Shown here in pieces: positions 22,051-33,736 of a stretch of DNA of 64,000 bases. How positions within the stretch are numbered: position 1 is the first letter of the stretch; each line of letters opens with the position of its first letter. A program made the translations under genes and the position numbers. The notes beneath the pieces were generated by a model, which was given only the letters and a program-made list of their open reading frames with translations, was not told where the DNA came from and ran no database searches. The DNA is from Eumeta japonica (lineage: Eukaryota; Arthropoda; Insecta; Lepidoptera; Psychidae), in contig BGZK01000758.1 of assembly GCA_005406025.1 (NCBI GenBank), forward strand, positions 62,001-126,000. The letters are read 5' to 3'.

Positions 22051-23537
22051 CAAATTCAAATTCAGAATATCTTTATTTCGTAGGTTACAAAATAACACTT
22101 GAAATGCGTCATAATTTTATGAGAATTTACATTTACCGCACTTTCGGAAGGCAGCTTTCTTTAAAGGAGAACGAGCAAGAAATTTTGGGGTAGCTCTTTT
22201 TTAATTTGCTCATACATAGAAACCGTTAAGAATGAAATAGCCCGGTAAAAAGTCGAGCCGCTTATGCCCATGGATATTTGTCTTCTAAATATTCAGAAAT
22301 TGTATAGTACCCTTTTTTACTGATTTAATAACACCTAAATTTACATAGGGGTAAATCTTGTATATTTACAGGAATCCTATTGATTATTGTAATGTGTGTC
22401 AACAGGAATCCTATTGACACAGAGCCCTCTAAATTAATTTGTGACTTTACTTAGTATATTAACATGTGAAATCAGTTTATGTTTTTTTTCAAGTATTGTG
22501 TTCATGTCGACTACTATTTCTTTTAAACATTTTCTATTTTTTTTTTTAATTTAATAAATTTTCATAAAGGAATCGAGATGCCAGGGTTAAGATTCCAATT
22601 TCCTTAAACTTATTTCTAAGAGGTGCACCAGGTCCGAGCATATAAATTCTATGAGTATCCGGGGCCTTTCCCTAGAGCAAGATGCCATACTATATCAGAC
22701 TACGGAAACAGCCTAAATAAACCAATTTAGCAATTTCAGTGTCTCCTAAATTTCTTATTTTTTTGACTGCATAGACGGCAGAGCTAAGGCTTTTCGCCAG
22801 CTTACTTATATGAGGACTCCATTGAAGCCTATTATCTAGAGTAATTCGCAGGAACACGATAGCATTAACAAACTCCCATCCTTTTCTCTACCTCAGAAAT
22901 AGCATTGCTCACATAGTCATAAGTGGACTGTTGTCTTTTAACTTTGAATAAGAAAGAAGTATTATCTGCATACAGTACTATCTCATGAACATCCTTAACA
23001 TCCTTAACACCTGTGGTACACCCATGTGGACTATAGATCCCTCACGCCATTGACATTAACTCTCTGAACCCTGTTACTTAAATACGACTTCATAAGGTGG
23101 AGTTTCTGGTCTGTTACTCAATAGTGACGTAGTTTTCCGATCAGAGTCTGATGATAAACACAACCAAATGCCTCGGAGAGATCGCAAAATAAGCCAATTG
23201 TATGTCACGAATCCTCCCAGGCTCCAAAAATATGTTGCATAAGCTCAACGCCAGCATCGCACCGACCTCGAATAAAATTAGACATTAATTTATTATAATA
23301 AAAATGTACTAACAACTAATTTGGGACTAATTTTTCGAATATTTGCTAAGTGACGGTAGTATAGATATGGGTCTAAAGTTATGGGGATATGATGCACTAC
23401 CGCCTGTAAATAATGGAATTACTTTACTTTCTTTCATTAAATCGAGAAACATGCCATCGTCTAAACACTTATTAAAGATAAACGCCAAATGCGGCGCAAT
23501 GTAATCTATAATGGAGTAAACTTCATTATTTATTAAT

Positions 23538-23573
23538 CTTTCTATTATAATTGTAAACAATTATAATAGAAAG
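23538..23573. repeat. Perfect 16-bp inverted duplication in LINE
   Basis: CTTTCTATTATAATTG (23538-23553) and its exact reverse complement (23558-23573) flank a 4-nt TAAA spacer. It sits at the end of the 23327-23560 reverse-transcriptase frame. The arms are perfect while the surrounding LINE is decayed, so the duplication is younger than the insertion. Confidence 0.85.
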
Positions 23574-24210
23574 GCCCTGAATTTCAGCAGTCCTCCTCAT
23601 ATTTAAAGATTTAAATGTTTTGATAACCTCTTCAGAACTCACATGTTTAAATTCAAATTAATATTACAAATCGGACTATTTTTCTTCAGTAATGATTCGG
23701 CAAGAGCGGGAGATGAGTTATGAGAACTGGTAGTTAAAACAGGAATGTCAGTAAAGAACGTTTCGAAAGCCTTAGCAATCTCTGTGTCTTCATTCAAGGT
23801 TTTGTCATCTAACTTAAGTTTAAAGTCAATAACTCGGCCCTTAAGTCTTAAATTCCAGTCTCATTCTTTATGATACCCCAAGTCGTTTTCATAACATTTT
23901 TGTTAAATTTAATTTTTTTATTTACGTGTTTGGCTTTGACCGCGACGCAAACAATTTTTTTTATATATTTATCAAAGCTCTCACTATTACTAAAAATCCC
24001 TTCGTCATAAATCTCATACAGTCTACTTCTACTTATATGAATTCCCACTGCTGCCCAATTGCTAATCGATAATCTTTCATTTATTTTAACACTTTTTTTC
24101 TTTGAATACATTTTCATAGTTTGTTGTTTTTATCACATCAAACATTAAATTATATATCTCATTGGAATCATCACAGTACTGAAATTCCGGAATTCTCTGT
24201 ATGCTATTTT

Positions 24211-24264
24211 TTCTAAATTGAACTAGGCGTTTTTCCAAAGAAAAACGCCTAGTTCAATTTAGAA
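24211..24264. repeat. Perfect 24-bp inverted duplication in LINE
   Basis: Left arm 24211-24234 is exactly inverted at 24241-24264, around the spacer CCAAAG. The left arm reads as LINE coding sequence (EKRLVQFRK on the minus strand), so the right arm is the extra copy. A second hairpin follows at 24284-24321. Confidence 0.9.
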
Positions 24265-24283
24265 ATTGTGTATCGGTCAATTT

Positions 24284-24321
24284 ATAATTTGTGTATCGGT
24301 CAAAACCGATACACAAATTAT
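24284..24321. repeat. Perfect 16-bp inverted duplication in LINE
   Basis: ATAATTTGTGTATCGG (24284-24299) and its exact complement (24306-24321) flank TCAAAA. TTGTGTATCGGTCA also occurs just upstream (24266-24279) as a direct repeat, so several short copying events seem to have stacked here. Confidence 0.85.
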
Positions 24322-24840
24322 GTTTGTTTTTAGACATTTATTAAGCGATATTCTAAAAGACCGCTGTGGTCTGATTTTAAATTATGTATTATAGATTTCT
24401 CCTGTGGTTAAATATTTGTATAGATGTTGTCCATACAAGTTTCACAGGTAGAAAATATCCTCCTCGGAACTAAAAAGAGATTAGACAGTTTATAACAACC
24501 GAAAAATTCCAAAATCTCACCGCTGCGATTATTGGCATCCAATAAATCTATATTAAAGTCTCCACATATTGCTATGCTTTTACTTTTGCCACTAATTTTA
24601 CATAAAGCTTGATCCATTACACACTCAAATACTTCATAGGAGGAATGAGAGGGTCTGTATACGCTCATTACAACTAGCCGTTCAAGCTCCACACAGGCTG
24701 TTTCAATAACCCGCTCAACAGAAAGTCTCACAATATCCGTTCTTTCCTTAAACTTTAAATTATTTTTATTATTATTAAGGATCCGCTACTTGTTGATATC
24801 TCTCTGCTGAAAGAGTTAGCAACCTGGTGATTGATAAAAA

Positions 24841-25396
24841 TAAACGTGTGGCATTCGGGGACTGCCGCGGTAAAGCTATTGCATAGCATTTTTATCAACT
24901 AATGCAATTATAATTATTTATTTTTTTATGGAGTATTTTTTTTCTTTGATATTAATTCAAGTTTCTCATCACTTTCTTCATTAATAAATGCACTTTGTTT
25001 ATTCATATTTAAAACAATTTATACACAAATTTTACGCGTATAGCTATTCAACCAGCAACTGCTATTCACTGTTGTACATGAGTACACCTATGTATACATA
25101 TATACCTACATGTATACTGACGGGGCACATGCGGTGAGTATGGCATTATAAAGGTATGATAGATACCTATACACCTATATACTTTCTCACAAACAGCTGC
25201 TTACATATTTCGGAACAGCTCGTCTCGATCCGTGCGAGCTTCGTACAGTCGTACCACATATATATGTTAAGCGAACGCTCGGCCGAGCTACATGGTAGGC
25301 GGAGTGAGGGTATTAGGTATTATTTTCGTTACGGAATTTCTTGATTCGGTCGCCGTGCTCAAAGCCCGCGATAAAAGCTATGCAATAGCTTAAAAC
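24841..25396 (+). repeat. Unclassified dispersed element R1, copy B, nested in LINE
   Basis: This ~556 bp copy aligns with 5631-6203 from TAAACGTGTGGCA to GCTTAAAAC, with small differences (for example it lacks CCTCCGA near 25208). The host LINE resumes on both sides: CAACCTGGTGATTGA before and CTGGAGC...GAGCCAATGTTC after. Both correspond to adjacent text in the second LINE at about 62878-62932. That defines the outer limits of R1 to within about ten bases. TAAAA is present at both junctions and is a possible short target duplication. Confidence 0.82.
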
Positions 25397-25573
25397 CGAA
25401 CTGGAGCTTTTAGTTCCTGAGCCAATGTTCCCTAATATACAAAATATCGACATTAGCATAGCTCAAAAATAGTAAAGTCTCCAGCTCCTTGTTCTGCATA
25501 CCTTGAATATTTTGATGCACCAAGTTGAGAATACATTGATCTCTATTATTAATCTTAAATATGCTATGATTAT

Positions 25574-27135
25574 TTAAATTGCACTAATTTTATGCAGCAT
25601 AATGCTTGAACCACTCTCTATTATCTTATCATTAGTGTTAAAGTTATTTAAGAATAATAATGTAAATTCATTATTGCCGAGAGAACCCTGTTTGTTCTTA
25701 TGAACTAAATTAAAGGAATTGGGTATTTTCTTCCTCGTAGCTGCCCGTTTAAATTCGTAAAACTCTGCATTATACCAGATCCCACACATTTAGTCGCTCT
25801 TGGAAATAAATCCTGTTGTAATTATATAATATAGCAGAACGTATATTAAAGGCGTATATTAAATTTAGCCAAATATCGCTTAAAATAATTTGATAGGAAT
25901 ATACTATTATTTGTCAAAATAATATTATAATTAAATTTATTGATGTAAAAAAAAAAATACATATTTGCATCACTATGACGCCATGTCATGTTATACGTTA
26001 ATATATTTAATTTATGGACATGGTTGAGTTGCTTTTCCGTTAAGCCACTAGCAAACGGAAAAGCGCACAAAAATAATTTAATGCTATTTTGATTGGACCA
26101 CTCTAGGAGGCGGGTAAACGCAACAGTCATTTCTTTTCTATTTAAACCAAAACAATTTCCAACTAATATAATTATTGTTATGTTTTTTGTTATATGTATA
26201 ATTTAAAATTTTGTTAATAATGTGATTATGTGAAACACCAGCCATGCAAATATTCATTACCCGGTGATCCATAGACCCGCTCAGCATAGGGCCCAATCCG
26301 ATATTTAATTCGTCGGAATAGATTACAGTCTCGTTCTCATTAAATAGTCTCTTTTAGGCAAGCTTGCATTTTCGTTGTAATGCATGCAATACTCTGCTCA
26401 GTTTTTTTTATTGGAAGCTATACAATCCAAACCATCAACCGATATGTCGCTATTTAATTTAGAATCTAAATGATAATTAAAATTGCGCGGCTCAATCCGA
26501 GTAGTTAATTCTGCGAAATTATTTTTTAAAGGACCCGTTTGGTCCTGCAGACTTTGACAGTCAAAATCTCTTTCGAATAATTTTGTTTCATAATTATTTA
26601 TAGATTTGAGTAAATCTATATTTTCCTTTTCGTAATCATTTTTTTTTTTGTAACTCGAGTTTAATTGTCTAACCATTTTTGGGAACGTCTGATAAACTTA
26701 CTTAAATTTAAAAAATTCTTAAATTGTTTTACTACTACTAGAGTAAAAGAAATATGGCTTCCGAGAACTAAATTGTGCAGTAAGTCATAAAATCTAACGT
26801 TTTCATTCTCCATGCATAAATCCAGTTTATGCTGCAATTTGTCCATATTTATTTTACAGATATGCACCTCCATTTTGAAGCGCTTGGATCTGCAGCAGGG
26901 ACTGCTCGTACTGATTGCGATAGCCGTCCATTTGTCTTACTAGTACTTGCAAGCAGTCGCGCGGATCAGTTAGGTCACTACCTTTTACATCCATTTCGGC
27001 TAAATCACCCTTTAACTTAGTATTAATGAATATAACCGATCTAATTTCCGTTTCGTGATGATCGCGCTCGCTTATAATGCAATCACACATTTCTTTTGAT
27101 GCCTTTAGTACAAGGAGTGCAGCCTTCAACTTTTG
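25574..27135 (-). pseudogene. LINE ORF1 pseudogene (coiled coil plus esterase-like remnant)
   Basis: Reading the minus strand from about 27135, a frame rich in E, K, Q and heptad-like leucines (SKEMCDCIISERDHHETEI, TDPRDCLQVLVRQM) suggests a coiled coil. It frameshifts at about 26860 into 26661-26873 (DKLQHKLDLCMEN ... HNLVLG) and then 26398-26676 (another charged helical stretch). 25846-26130 (KLFLCAFPFASGLTEKQ, HVHKLNILTYN, FLSNYFKRYLAKF) resembles the carboxy half of the SGNH/esterase-like domain of CR1-type ORF1 proteins; the catalytic Ser block was not found. 25574-25789 continues to the ORF end. ORF1 proteins of this type bind element RNA. This one is broken in several places. Confidence 0.6.
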
Positions 27136-27185
27136 CTCTAAATTATTAAATCGTCGACTGAAGGCCTACGACTCATGATTCATAA

Positions 27186-28885
27186 CATGAATGAGACCGA
27201 ACATTAAATTGTACATAATTAATTGACAGTTAGGTATATGGGTACTGCTAGTGAAAGTTTATAAAATTAAAGTAATAGATTCAACAGTAGTACGTTACAA
27301 ATTAAATAACTAATTAAAGAAAAATAAATAAAAAAAACTTAAATAAAACTAGATAAAAACAAAGAGAGAGAAAAAAGCATAAAACAAATTGCGCTAGTAC
27401 GAATTCGAGCCCGGGCACCCGACCAACGCGTCGTCATATACTGGACAATTAAGCTAATCCGTATTATGGTGAGTTACACGTAAATAGTTTATTTATTATT
27501 TAAATGATTACGGAATATTTAGCAATGTTCTATTGTAATGTTAAATATACCATCATATACATAAAAATATACACATGCACAAAAATACATACAGTATATA
27601 CATAAACCCTTCTTATAATATTGACAAAAAAAAAGAAGAATATTTAATCGATGAAAAGGTTAAGATTTTAAAAGTACCTCACAAATTAAATTATTTACTT
27701 ATTGCTTTACTAATGATTTATTTCAAGGAATTTACGATTTCGTTTATCGATTGAAAATAAAAATTGTGTTATATTAATAATGTTCTGTTGAACACCAAGT
27801 CTATCCAACAAATGGCCTAGAATAGAATTTTACTTCAGTTAAAAATTTGTAAAAAGAAAATATGCTCTAGATCAAATAATATTCACTGAAGTCTATTTAT
27901 ATAAAAATTAGGGTAAAGCACTTGATATTGAAAAAAAAAATAAGATGAAATTAATTATTTACGGTAATCTCGAAGCAAGCGTAAATATAAGTAGTACGTA
28001 CATCTCGCACGCCAGCCAGAGCTCGAATCAATGTCGGTACCCTTACGATATCAAAGGAGCACCATTGCTGAGTGCCCTACCTAATGTTGTAGAAATCGGG
28101 ACTAATGGAAGCCGTGGCGTCGATTCATTGTAGGGTTCTCTTTACTATTTCTTAAAAAAAAAATCTGTGCTCCACAACTTTCGCGAGTCACCAAATATGA
28201 CTCAACAAGAAGCAGACGTTTATCAACATTTAATACACTAATAAAATGTTTCAAAATAGAAACTGTTTCATTTATGTTTACGGTTTTTACTTCGAATCGA
28301 ATTACAAAAACGCAATAATTTAAAATATTTGAAGTAAAATTAAATAAATGGTTCATCAGACTGTTATAGTTGTACTACGGCTCTTTAGGAAATTGTCTAT
28401 AAATTACTAATTGATAACCAGAATTTATATAGATAAATGCCGGTATTAATTTTGAGATGTTACAATTCCAAGAATCATAATTTTCGCAGGTACGTCATCT
28501 CAAAACATCAAAAAATTTTCTTGTTGCTGATTTACGACAAAATAGAACCTAATGAAATCATAACTGAGTTTGAATATCATGAATTGCAAGGACTTCATCG
28601 TACATAATAAATTCCAATACCTAAGATCATTTCCCTACTAGGATCGTAAAAGTAGTAATATCTATTCAAAACCCAATATCTTTTTTTAGATCATTCATCG
28701 TCAACATTTATCATCAATATTTTTTGATCTATTACTGAATTATATACATAGACATTAATAAATTTAATTGTATATAACCGGTGGTTCCTTGTATTTCATT
28801 AAACAAAGATTTGAATTCGGTAAATGTAGGTAAAGTAAATACTTGTATAGTTCTTGAAAGAGAGCAACTTTTGTAATATAATAAA
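27186..28885. other. AT-rich spacer 5' of the LINE
   Basis: The first ~300 bp may include the LINE 5' UTR (GC-rich patch at 27399-27435). The rest is AT-rich with no recognised gene. A 62-codon frame at 27945-28133 and an 84-codon frame at 28102-28356 show no domain. Confidence 0.45.
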
Positions 28886-29226
28886 TTAGTTATCTACCAT
28901 TTCCTCCACCTCGTGGCGCGCTTATGGCAACACTCTCCTTCCTAGTTTGCGGCTTGGAGTTTGTGCTTCGGCCGAGTTTGTCGCGAACTGTTCTGTTATC
29001 GATTTCTTTCGCTCGGAAAACTTTCAGGTGGGAATACTTGAGAGTTCCCAACCTGAGCGGCCGTTTCTTTATATTTGTTTAATGTCATTAAATGTTGGTC
29101 GGTATTTGTAAGTTTCTGGTTCGATGGCAACGTCTTTCCTCAAAAACTTAGAGTTTAGTGTTTGTACAGCGAAAATTTCTGATTATAAATTACAATTCAT
29201 TAGCACTAGAATAAGGTAAGTATTTA
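28886..29226 (+). promoter_or_regulatory. GC-richer island ending in a strong splice donor
   Basis: From about 28905 the base composition rises (CTCGTGGCGCGC, GGCCGAGTTTGTCGCG, GAGCGGCCGTTTC) after a long AT-rich flank. At 29213-29222 the sequence AATAAGGTAAGTATTT is an excellent plus-strand 5' splice site (AAG|GTAAGT). No frame is open across the island, so if it is an exon it would be an untranslated first exon with a promoter near 28900. That is inferred from composition and one splice motif only. Confidence 0.28.
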
Positions 29227-29373
29227 AATTTTCAGGTACTTAAAAAATTACTGATCAGCATTAATTATGTCAAAAGAGCAAAAATAGTCCGTGATTTTAC
29301 ACTAACCAGTAGGATCCACAACACGACAAGACAAGATTAAATATTTGTTTGCGTTCTAATTACTTTGATGCTT

Positions 29374-29740
29374 TTTTTAGGGTTCTATAGTAAACAAAGA
29401 ACCCTTACAGTTTCGCCATGTCCGTCCGTCTATCTGTCTGTCTGTCCGCGACTTAGCTCAAATACTCTTAGTACTAGATAGCTGTAATTTAATACGAGTA
29501 TATATATATATATATATATATATATTACTCACGCCAATAAATAAATAGAATAATAATCTTTAAAAAAAATTAAGGTACCTTCCCTTCATGTAAAATGGGA
29601 ATGATTTTTTTCTCGCCTGTCGCATCGCGTAGGGTATCGTTGAATAGCTAATTCAAACATTGCGGGTCTGTGGCAACTGTTTTTATATTATGAATCTGTT
29701 TACGAAATATTAAGCTTTAAAGTGCAAATTTTTATTAGAG
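29374..29740 (+). mobile_element. AGGGTTCC/GTCCGTCCGTC repeat
   Basis: The order AGGGTTC, GAACCCTTACAGTTTCGCC, ATGTCCGTCCGTC, a TA-rich part, ACTCACGCCAA, GGTACCTTCCCTTCATG, AAATGGGAATGATTTTTTTC, GGGTATCGTTGAATAG and CGAAATATTAAGCTTTAAAG is a well-known arrangement in lepidopteran genomes. This is the most complete such copy in the window. The embedded (TA)n at 29499-29525 has expanded inside it. No protein is encoded. Confidence 0.75.
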
Positions 29741-32045
29741 TCAAGCCACCTCCGCTAACTAATTGTTTATTCTTGAATATGAAAAAGTGTATAACAGTAG
29801 TACATATAACGAAATTAAAAGGAAAACTATCATAACTAAGTAGACTTTATAAATGAATGGATTTATAAAATGTTACCAATTTATAAAATGTACTTGAAGA
29901 AGTAAAAGCAAAATTCGTACAAATTCCATTGAAAATTACTTAGGTGACGTTGTTGATTGTGTAAAATAAGTAGCAAATACAAATATGTGACCCATCTAAA
30001 ATTATGGAAGTATTAAATAATAATATATAATACCTGACCTATATATGCCCGTCCGCATATTGTGACTAATATTACGGGGCTGCGTGTAACTCGACAGGCC
30101 TTTGCTCGGTTTTTTCAGGTTAGTTTTAACTGAATAAAATATAATATAAACAAAACTTTTAATAGCACTGTTTTCTAAATTAATTTGTTTTAAGTTTATT
30201 TTTTTTAATCATTCATAGTGTGTAAAGTTCAAAAGAACCCCACAAAGCTATATATTTTCAAGTATCACATTCGTTACAATATTTTATCAAAACCTCCGTC
30301 TTTGGTAAAAATCTGTATTTGTGGGACGAATAAAGGTACCTCCCTGAACCACATTAGAAGATATCAGTATAACGGGCTTCTTAACGAGAATAATTTAAAA
30401 CCATTTAGTTATCACGTACGAAAAACAAAATATCACTGTGTAGTCGCAATGGTTTTTTTTTTTTTAAGTATAAAGAGGATAAATCACTATTATATTCCTA
30501 TGTTTACCCTCAAGCTCCGTCTCTGGATATTTGATGTGATTAGGTATAATTAAATTTGAAAAAAGGTATCTTTAAGTCTAGTGCTCGTCCCTCTCGAGAA
30601 AAAACTGCCTTTCAGAGTGGAATACAATTTTTAAAATATTGTGACGTATTATAATCTATAATACGTCATTATAATATGTATAAAACGTCAAGTATTATAA
30701 CTTATGAAATAAAGATATTATTCAATTTAAATTTTTAAACGTCTGAGAGATGTAAGTTATCAAGTCGTGATTGCATTCGTATACCTTTCCGAACTCGCAC
30801 CTATCTCAGTTGCGTTCCTGGTACCAAACCCGTCATCTTCTCTATCGAGAATTTCTAACTTTCTATCGGGTCATGCGTATCAGCTATCAGCTTCAAGAAA
30901 TGAGATGGCCTGAATATGCAGACGAAAAAACAGGTCCAGGAAAATGTAACAAAGCCTTTTGATTATATTTCGTCGGATAGAATTTTTTTATTTAATTGCA
31001 TTATTATAATATGTACCCAGCACCGGCTTTCGCAGGATTACGACAGAGGATGGTAAGAAAAAAACCTATAGAATCGCCCGCCTAATTAAAATTGTCCCTA
31101 TCGAAATTCGTACGTAAAACCTTTTCGGTGTAACTTTATTGACATTGAAGTCTTTCCTCGTTCGAAAAAATGTCGTCCATTCAAAGTTATCTGATAATCC
31201 GGGAAGCCACGTTTAATGACGGTTCGCAAAGATACTTTGTATACAAAAGGTCACATGCCAAATTACAAATTAAGTTCGATAGTAATGGGCAAAGAGTGTA
31301 TAAAATCCTTTTACAATGAGTTACATCACTGAATTACATTGTACAGAAATTAAGTTCTAAGATTCATTTTTGCAAAAAGAAAAAAATATATAAAGTGGTT
31401 CCTATTTTCTTAGATAATAAGAAAAAACGCCAAAATAAAAGGCATTGTAATATTGGCTATTATTCCTATACAACTAACGCAGTACAATGAAATGATTTAT
31501 AAAACTACGGGAAAAAGAAAATGTATTTGTGGTACCGATGACATAAAAAGTACTAATATATGTAACAAATCAAAAATAATTTAACAGAAGAGACGTACTA
31601 AATTTTTATGTTCTAAAAATTAAAACAATCGATATATTGCTAGTAGCAAGATATATCAACATAAGCTGGTTACAAATTACATATCTCTACAAAATATAGA
31701 TATGCGCTAGTATGAAAACTTATGTGTATATTTAATTTTACTTAATTCTTCCCAGCAGAAAATTTTGTTCTCTCTTCAACTCCTGCAAAATTTCCTAGAA
31801 TTTGTGACGGCATAAATTTAGCCTGACTTGATTCACTAACAAAGTTAATCGTTGGTTCCTTTAAGTCACTTTTTAAGAAATGCTTTGAATCGGAACGCTC
31901 TTCTTCCTTACGACGAAGACCGTTCTGCTTCTCAAAACCGGCGCTGTCATAAAGAAAGACGTACGAGCGCCGAATATTATTCATACTATAAAGAATTGTG
32001 TAAAAGTATAAAACACGCGGTAGCATCCGAGGTAAAGACATGCCA
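29741..32045. other. AT-rich spacer with short palindrome
   Basis: TGACGTATTATA (30642-30653) pairs perfectly with 30657-30668 around a 3-nt spacer. The frames at 30218-30553 and 30771-30962 carry no domain and no splice context. The segment GAGAAAAAACTGCCTTTC near 30597 resembles 54485-54500, so a shared repeat is likely. Confidence 0.45.
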
Positions 32046-32046
32046 T

Positions 32047-32050
<4 letters not shown>

Positions 32051-32100
<50 letters not shown>

Positions 32101-32113
32101 TATATATATTATA
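32051..32113. repeat. (TA)n microsatellite
   Basis: About 22 uninterrupted TA units (32051-32095), then imperfect TA/TTA to 32113. The 128- and 93-codon frames that cross it (runs of Tyr-Ile) are artefacts of this repeat. Confidence 0.95.
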
Positions 32114-32159
32114 CACACATGGACCCATGTTAACATATTTTAAATGACTGAGCAGAAAT

Positions 32160-32385
32160 TGGGTTCAGCATGAGGACCGAGATCGTCATCGAAACCGAGA
32201 GACTTACTTTACTCGTACTCTATCGCGATCGACACGGCGAGAGAAAAACCATACACAGTCGCACGCCGGACGCCCGCGCGCGCACGGCGCGGCTGTTCGC
32301 CTGCAATTTCCATTCGACATGTTACAAACGCCCGTTATTGTTCCAGAATTGGGTCGACGCCTGTTGGGAGCTCTGAACTTATCGA
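32160..32385. promoter_or_regulatory. GC-richer island
   Basis: CpG-rich text (CGCACGCCGGACGCCCGCGC, ATCGCGATCGACACGGCGAG) contrasts with the AT-rich flanks. The open frame 32170-32376 has no domain and seems a by-product of composition. It could be a regulatory element or an untranslated exon; no splice pair was found. Confidence 0.25.
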
Positions 32386-33537
32386 GCTATGTATATTACT
32401 TACACATGATGTACAGTCATGTTTTCCAAGATGTTTTTGTAACTGACTCATTGATCTTGAATTAAAAAAAAAAAGCGATATTAAATATAATATATAGTCC
32501 CGTATTGTTAATTTAATCCTCTCATATCACTATTTTGGTTTACTAGTTTCAACTATTCACTTCTTTTGTCTTACATGTCTGTCTATAGTATACAGTCAGT
32601 CGCGAGCGAAGACAAAACAGCTTTTCATATACGAAAGCAGGCAACGATATATTGTTGAAAAAAATCAAATAATTGCATTAAATAAAAAAATATATAGATC
32701 AATAGAAATAAAAACAAATCACTATTTAATAGAACGCCCTCTATGGTTACGGTTAAGCATTTCTTGCGTTTCACAGGTCGTACGACATAATCGACTACCG
32801 TAAGGAAGTGCTGTTCGACGGTCAGGCGACGGTTTCGTTCGTCTAGACTTAAAGAATTGTACATTTTTTATGCATGATACTCCAACGGCGTACACACGCA
32901 ATTTCAAGCACAAACTATTTTGACCAATAAAACTAAAACAAAGTACGAATTAATTTTGAATAGCAATGCATTTTTAAAAACTTAAAAAAAACGATGTACT
33001 TTTAAATGGTTTTAAAAAAAATGTTTGCAATTAATAAATAAATGTCGTTACTCATGACATATAGCAAGATCACGACACTTGTTTTCTTTTTGTAGAGCAT
33101 CACAATTTCGATAGATTTATATTAATCGTGTTATTCTGTCGTGCAAGTGATAAAATTATTTAGTTACAGATGTGATCTTTGTGACGGGAATGTTTGCTTA
33201 ATAAAATTGAACATAAGTCCAATTTAATCGGTATTCTTATATAGAAATAATAATGCAAGCCGCCCGGCCGTAACCAAATATAGACTTGAGTCAAAAATTA
33301 TGAAATGTAAGTAGAAAATTTAGTAGTAAATATTTAATAAGCTTCAATTTTTTTTTAATGTTTAAGTTGTTTAGTTTTTTCTTATTTGGATATCCGATGT
33401 GGCCAAAGAAGGCTCAACGGCGACATGCAGTACAATGCCTTTATTAGGTTTTTTTTTAATAAAATAAGCACTATCTGAAACACATGTAGAATTTAGCTGC
33501 TTCATGTTTATCTCGGCGATTCTTTGACCGCCATTTA
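32386..33537. other. AT-rich spacer
   Basis: No recognised gene. A moderately GC-rich patch at about 32740-32850 has frames on the minus strand without domains. Confidence 0.45.
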
Positions 33538-33736
33538 TCTATACATATATAATGAAAATAGGTTGTCTTTGTTCGCCAATCACGTAAAAACTACTAAACG
33601 TATAGACATGGGACTGGGACCATTCAAGTGGGATGATTTATAGATGGTTCTAGGCTACTCATTTTTCGAATTCCGTAAATCCTTCGCCATTTTATTTATA
33701 ATAAAAATTACCCTGCGAAGCGGGCGGGACAGCTAG
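33538..33736 (+). mobile_element. Non-autonomous Helitron, copy 1
   Basis: It starts TCTATACATATATAATG and ends GGGCGGGACAGCTAG, and sits exactly between A (33537) and T (33737): the Helitron signature of 5' TC, 3' CTAG and an AT target. The 199-bp body is nearly the same as the copies at 39649-39838 and 44119-44318. No Rep/helicase is encoded, so it relies on enzyme supplied from elsewhere. It resembles lepidopteran Lep1-type Helitrons. Confidence 0.82.

Larger units (their letters stand above)
22560..24760 (-). pseudogene. LINE ORF2 pseudogene (endonuclease and reverse transcriptase)
   Basis: The 24408-24731 frame is the carboxy part of the endonuclease (MSVYRPSHSSYEVF and ICGDFNIDLLDANN motifs). 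23848-24117 is the usual linker (SISNWAAVGIHISRSRLYE ... TTWGIIKNETG). 23327-23560 is the start of the reverse transcriptase (APHLAFIFNKCLDDG, KESKVIPLF, NFRPISILPSLSK). Further frames give AGVELMQHIFGAWED, FCDLSEAFG (first catalytic Asp intact) and LYADNTSF at about 22957-22974. There the family YADD has become YADN, losing a metal-binding Asp. Many frameshifts separate the pieces. The amino half of the endonuclease should lie where R1 inserted or was lost. Confidence 0.8.
22051..27185 (-). mobile_element. Nearly full-length dead CR1/L2-like LINE, split by R1
   Basis: On the minus strand the element runs from an ORF1-like coiled-coil/esterase region (about 27180 to 25574), through the apurinic endonuclease (about 24760 to 24400) and reverse transcriptase (about 23700 to 22600), to a 3' UTR whose last bases are AATAAAGATATTCTG plus AATTTGAATTTG-type repeats at 22051. 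The order and the esterase-like ORF1 suit the CR1/L2 side of the Jockey superfamily. Element R1 copy B (24841-25396) is inserted between ORF1 and ORF2. Without it the LINE is about 4.6 kb, close to full length. Stops and frameshifts throughout make it inactive. Confidence 0.8.

Noticed and set aside
27399..27435. GAATTCGAGCCCGGG looks like a cloning-vector polylinker
   Set aside because: The order of sites differs from common polylinkers, flanking sequence is ordinary AT-rich insect DNA, and it lies beside a LINE 5' end. Treated as coincidence.
30218..30553. 111-codon plus-strand frame
   Set aside because: No recognisable motif, AT-driven codons, no splice sites or neighbouring exons.
31742..32133. 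128- and 93-codon frames on opposite strands
   Set aside because: Both are kept open by the (TA)n microsatellite and have no domain or splice context.
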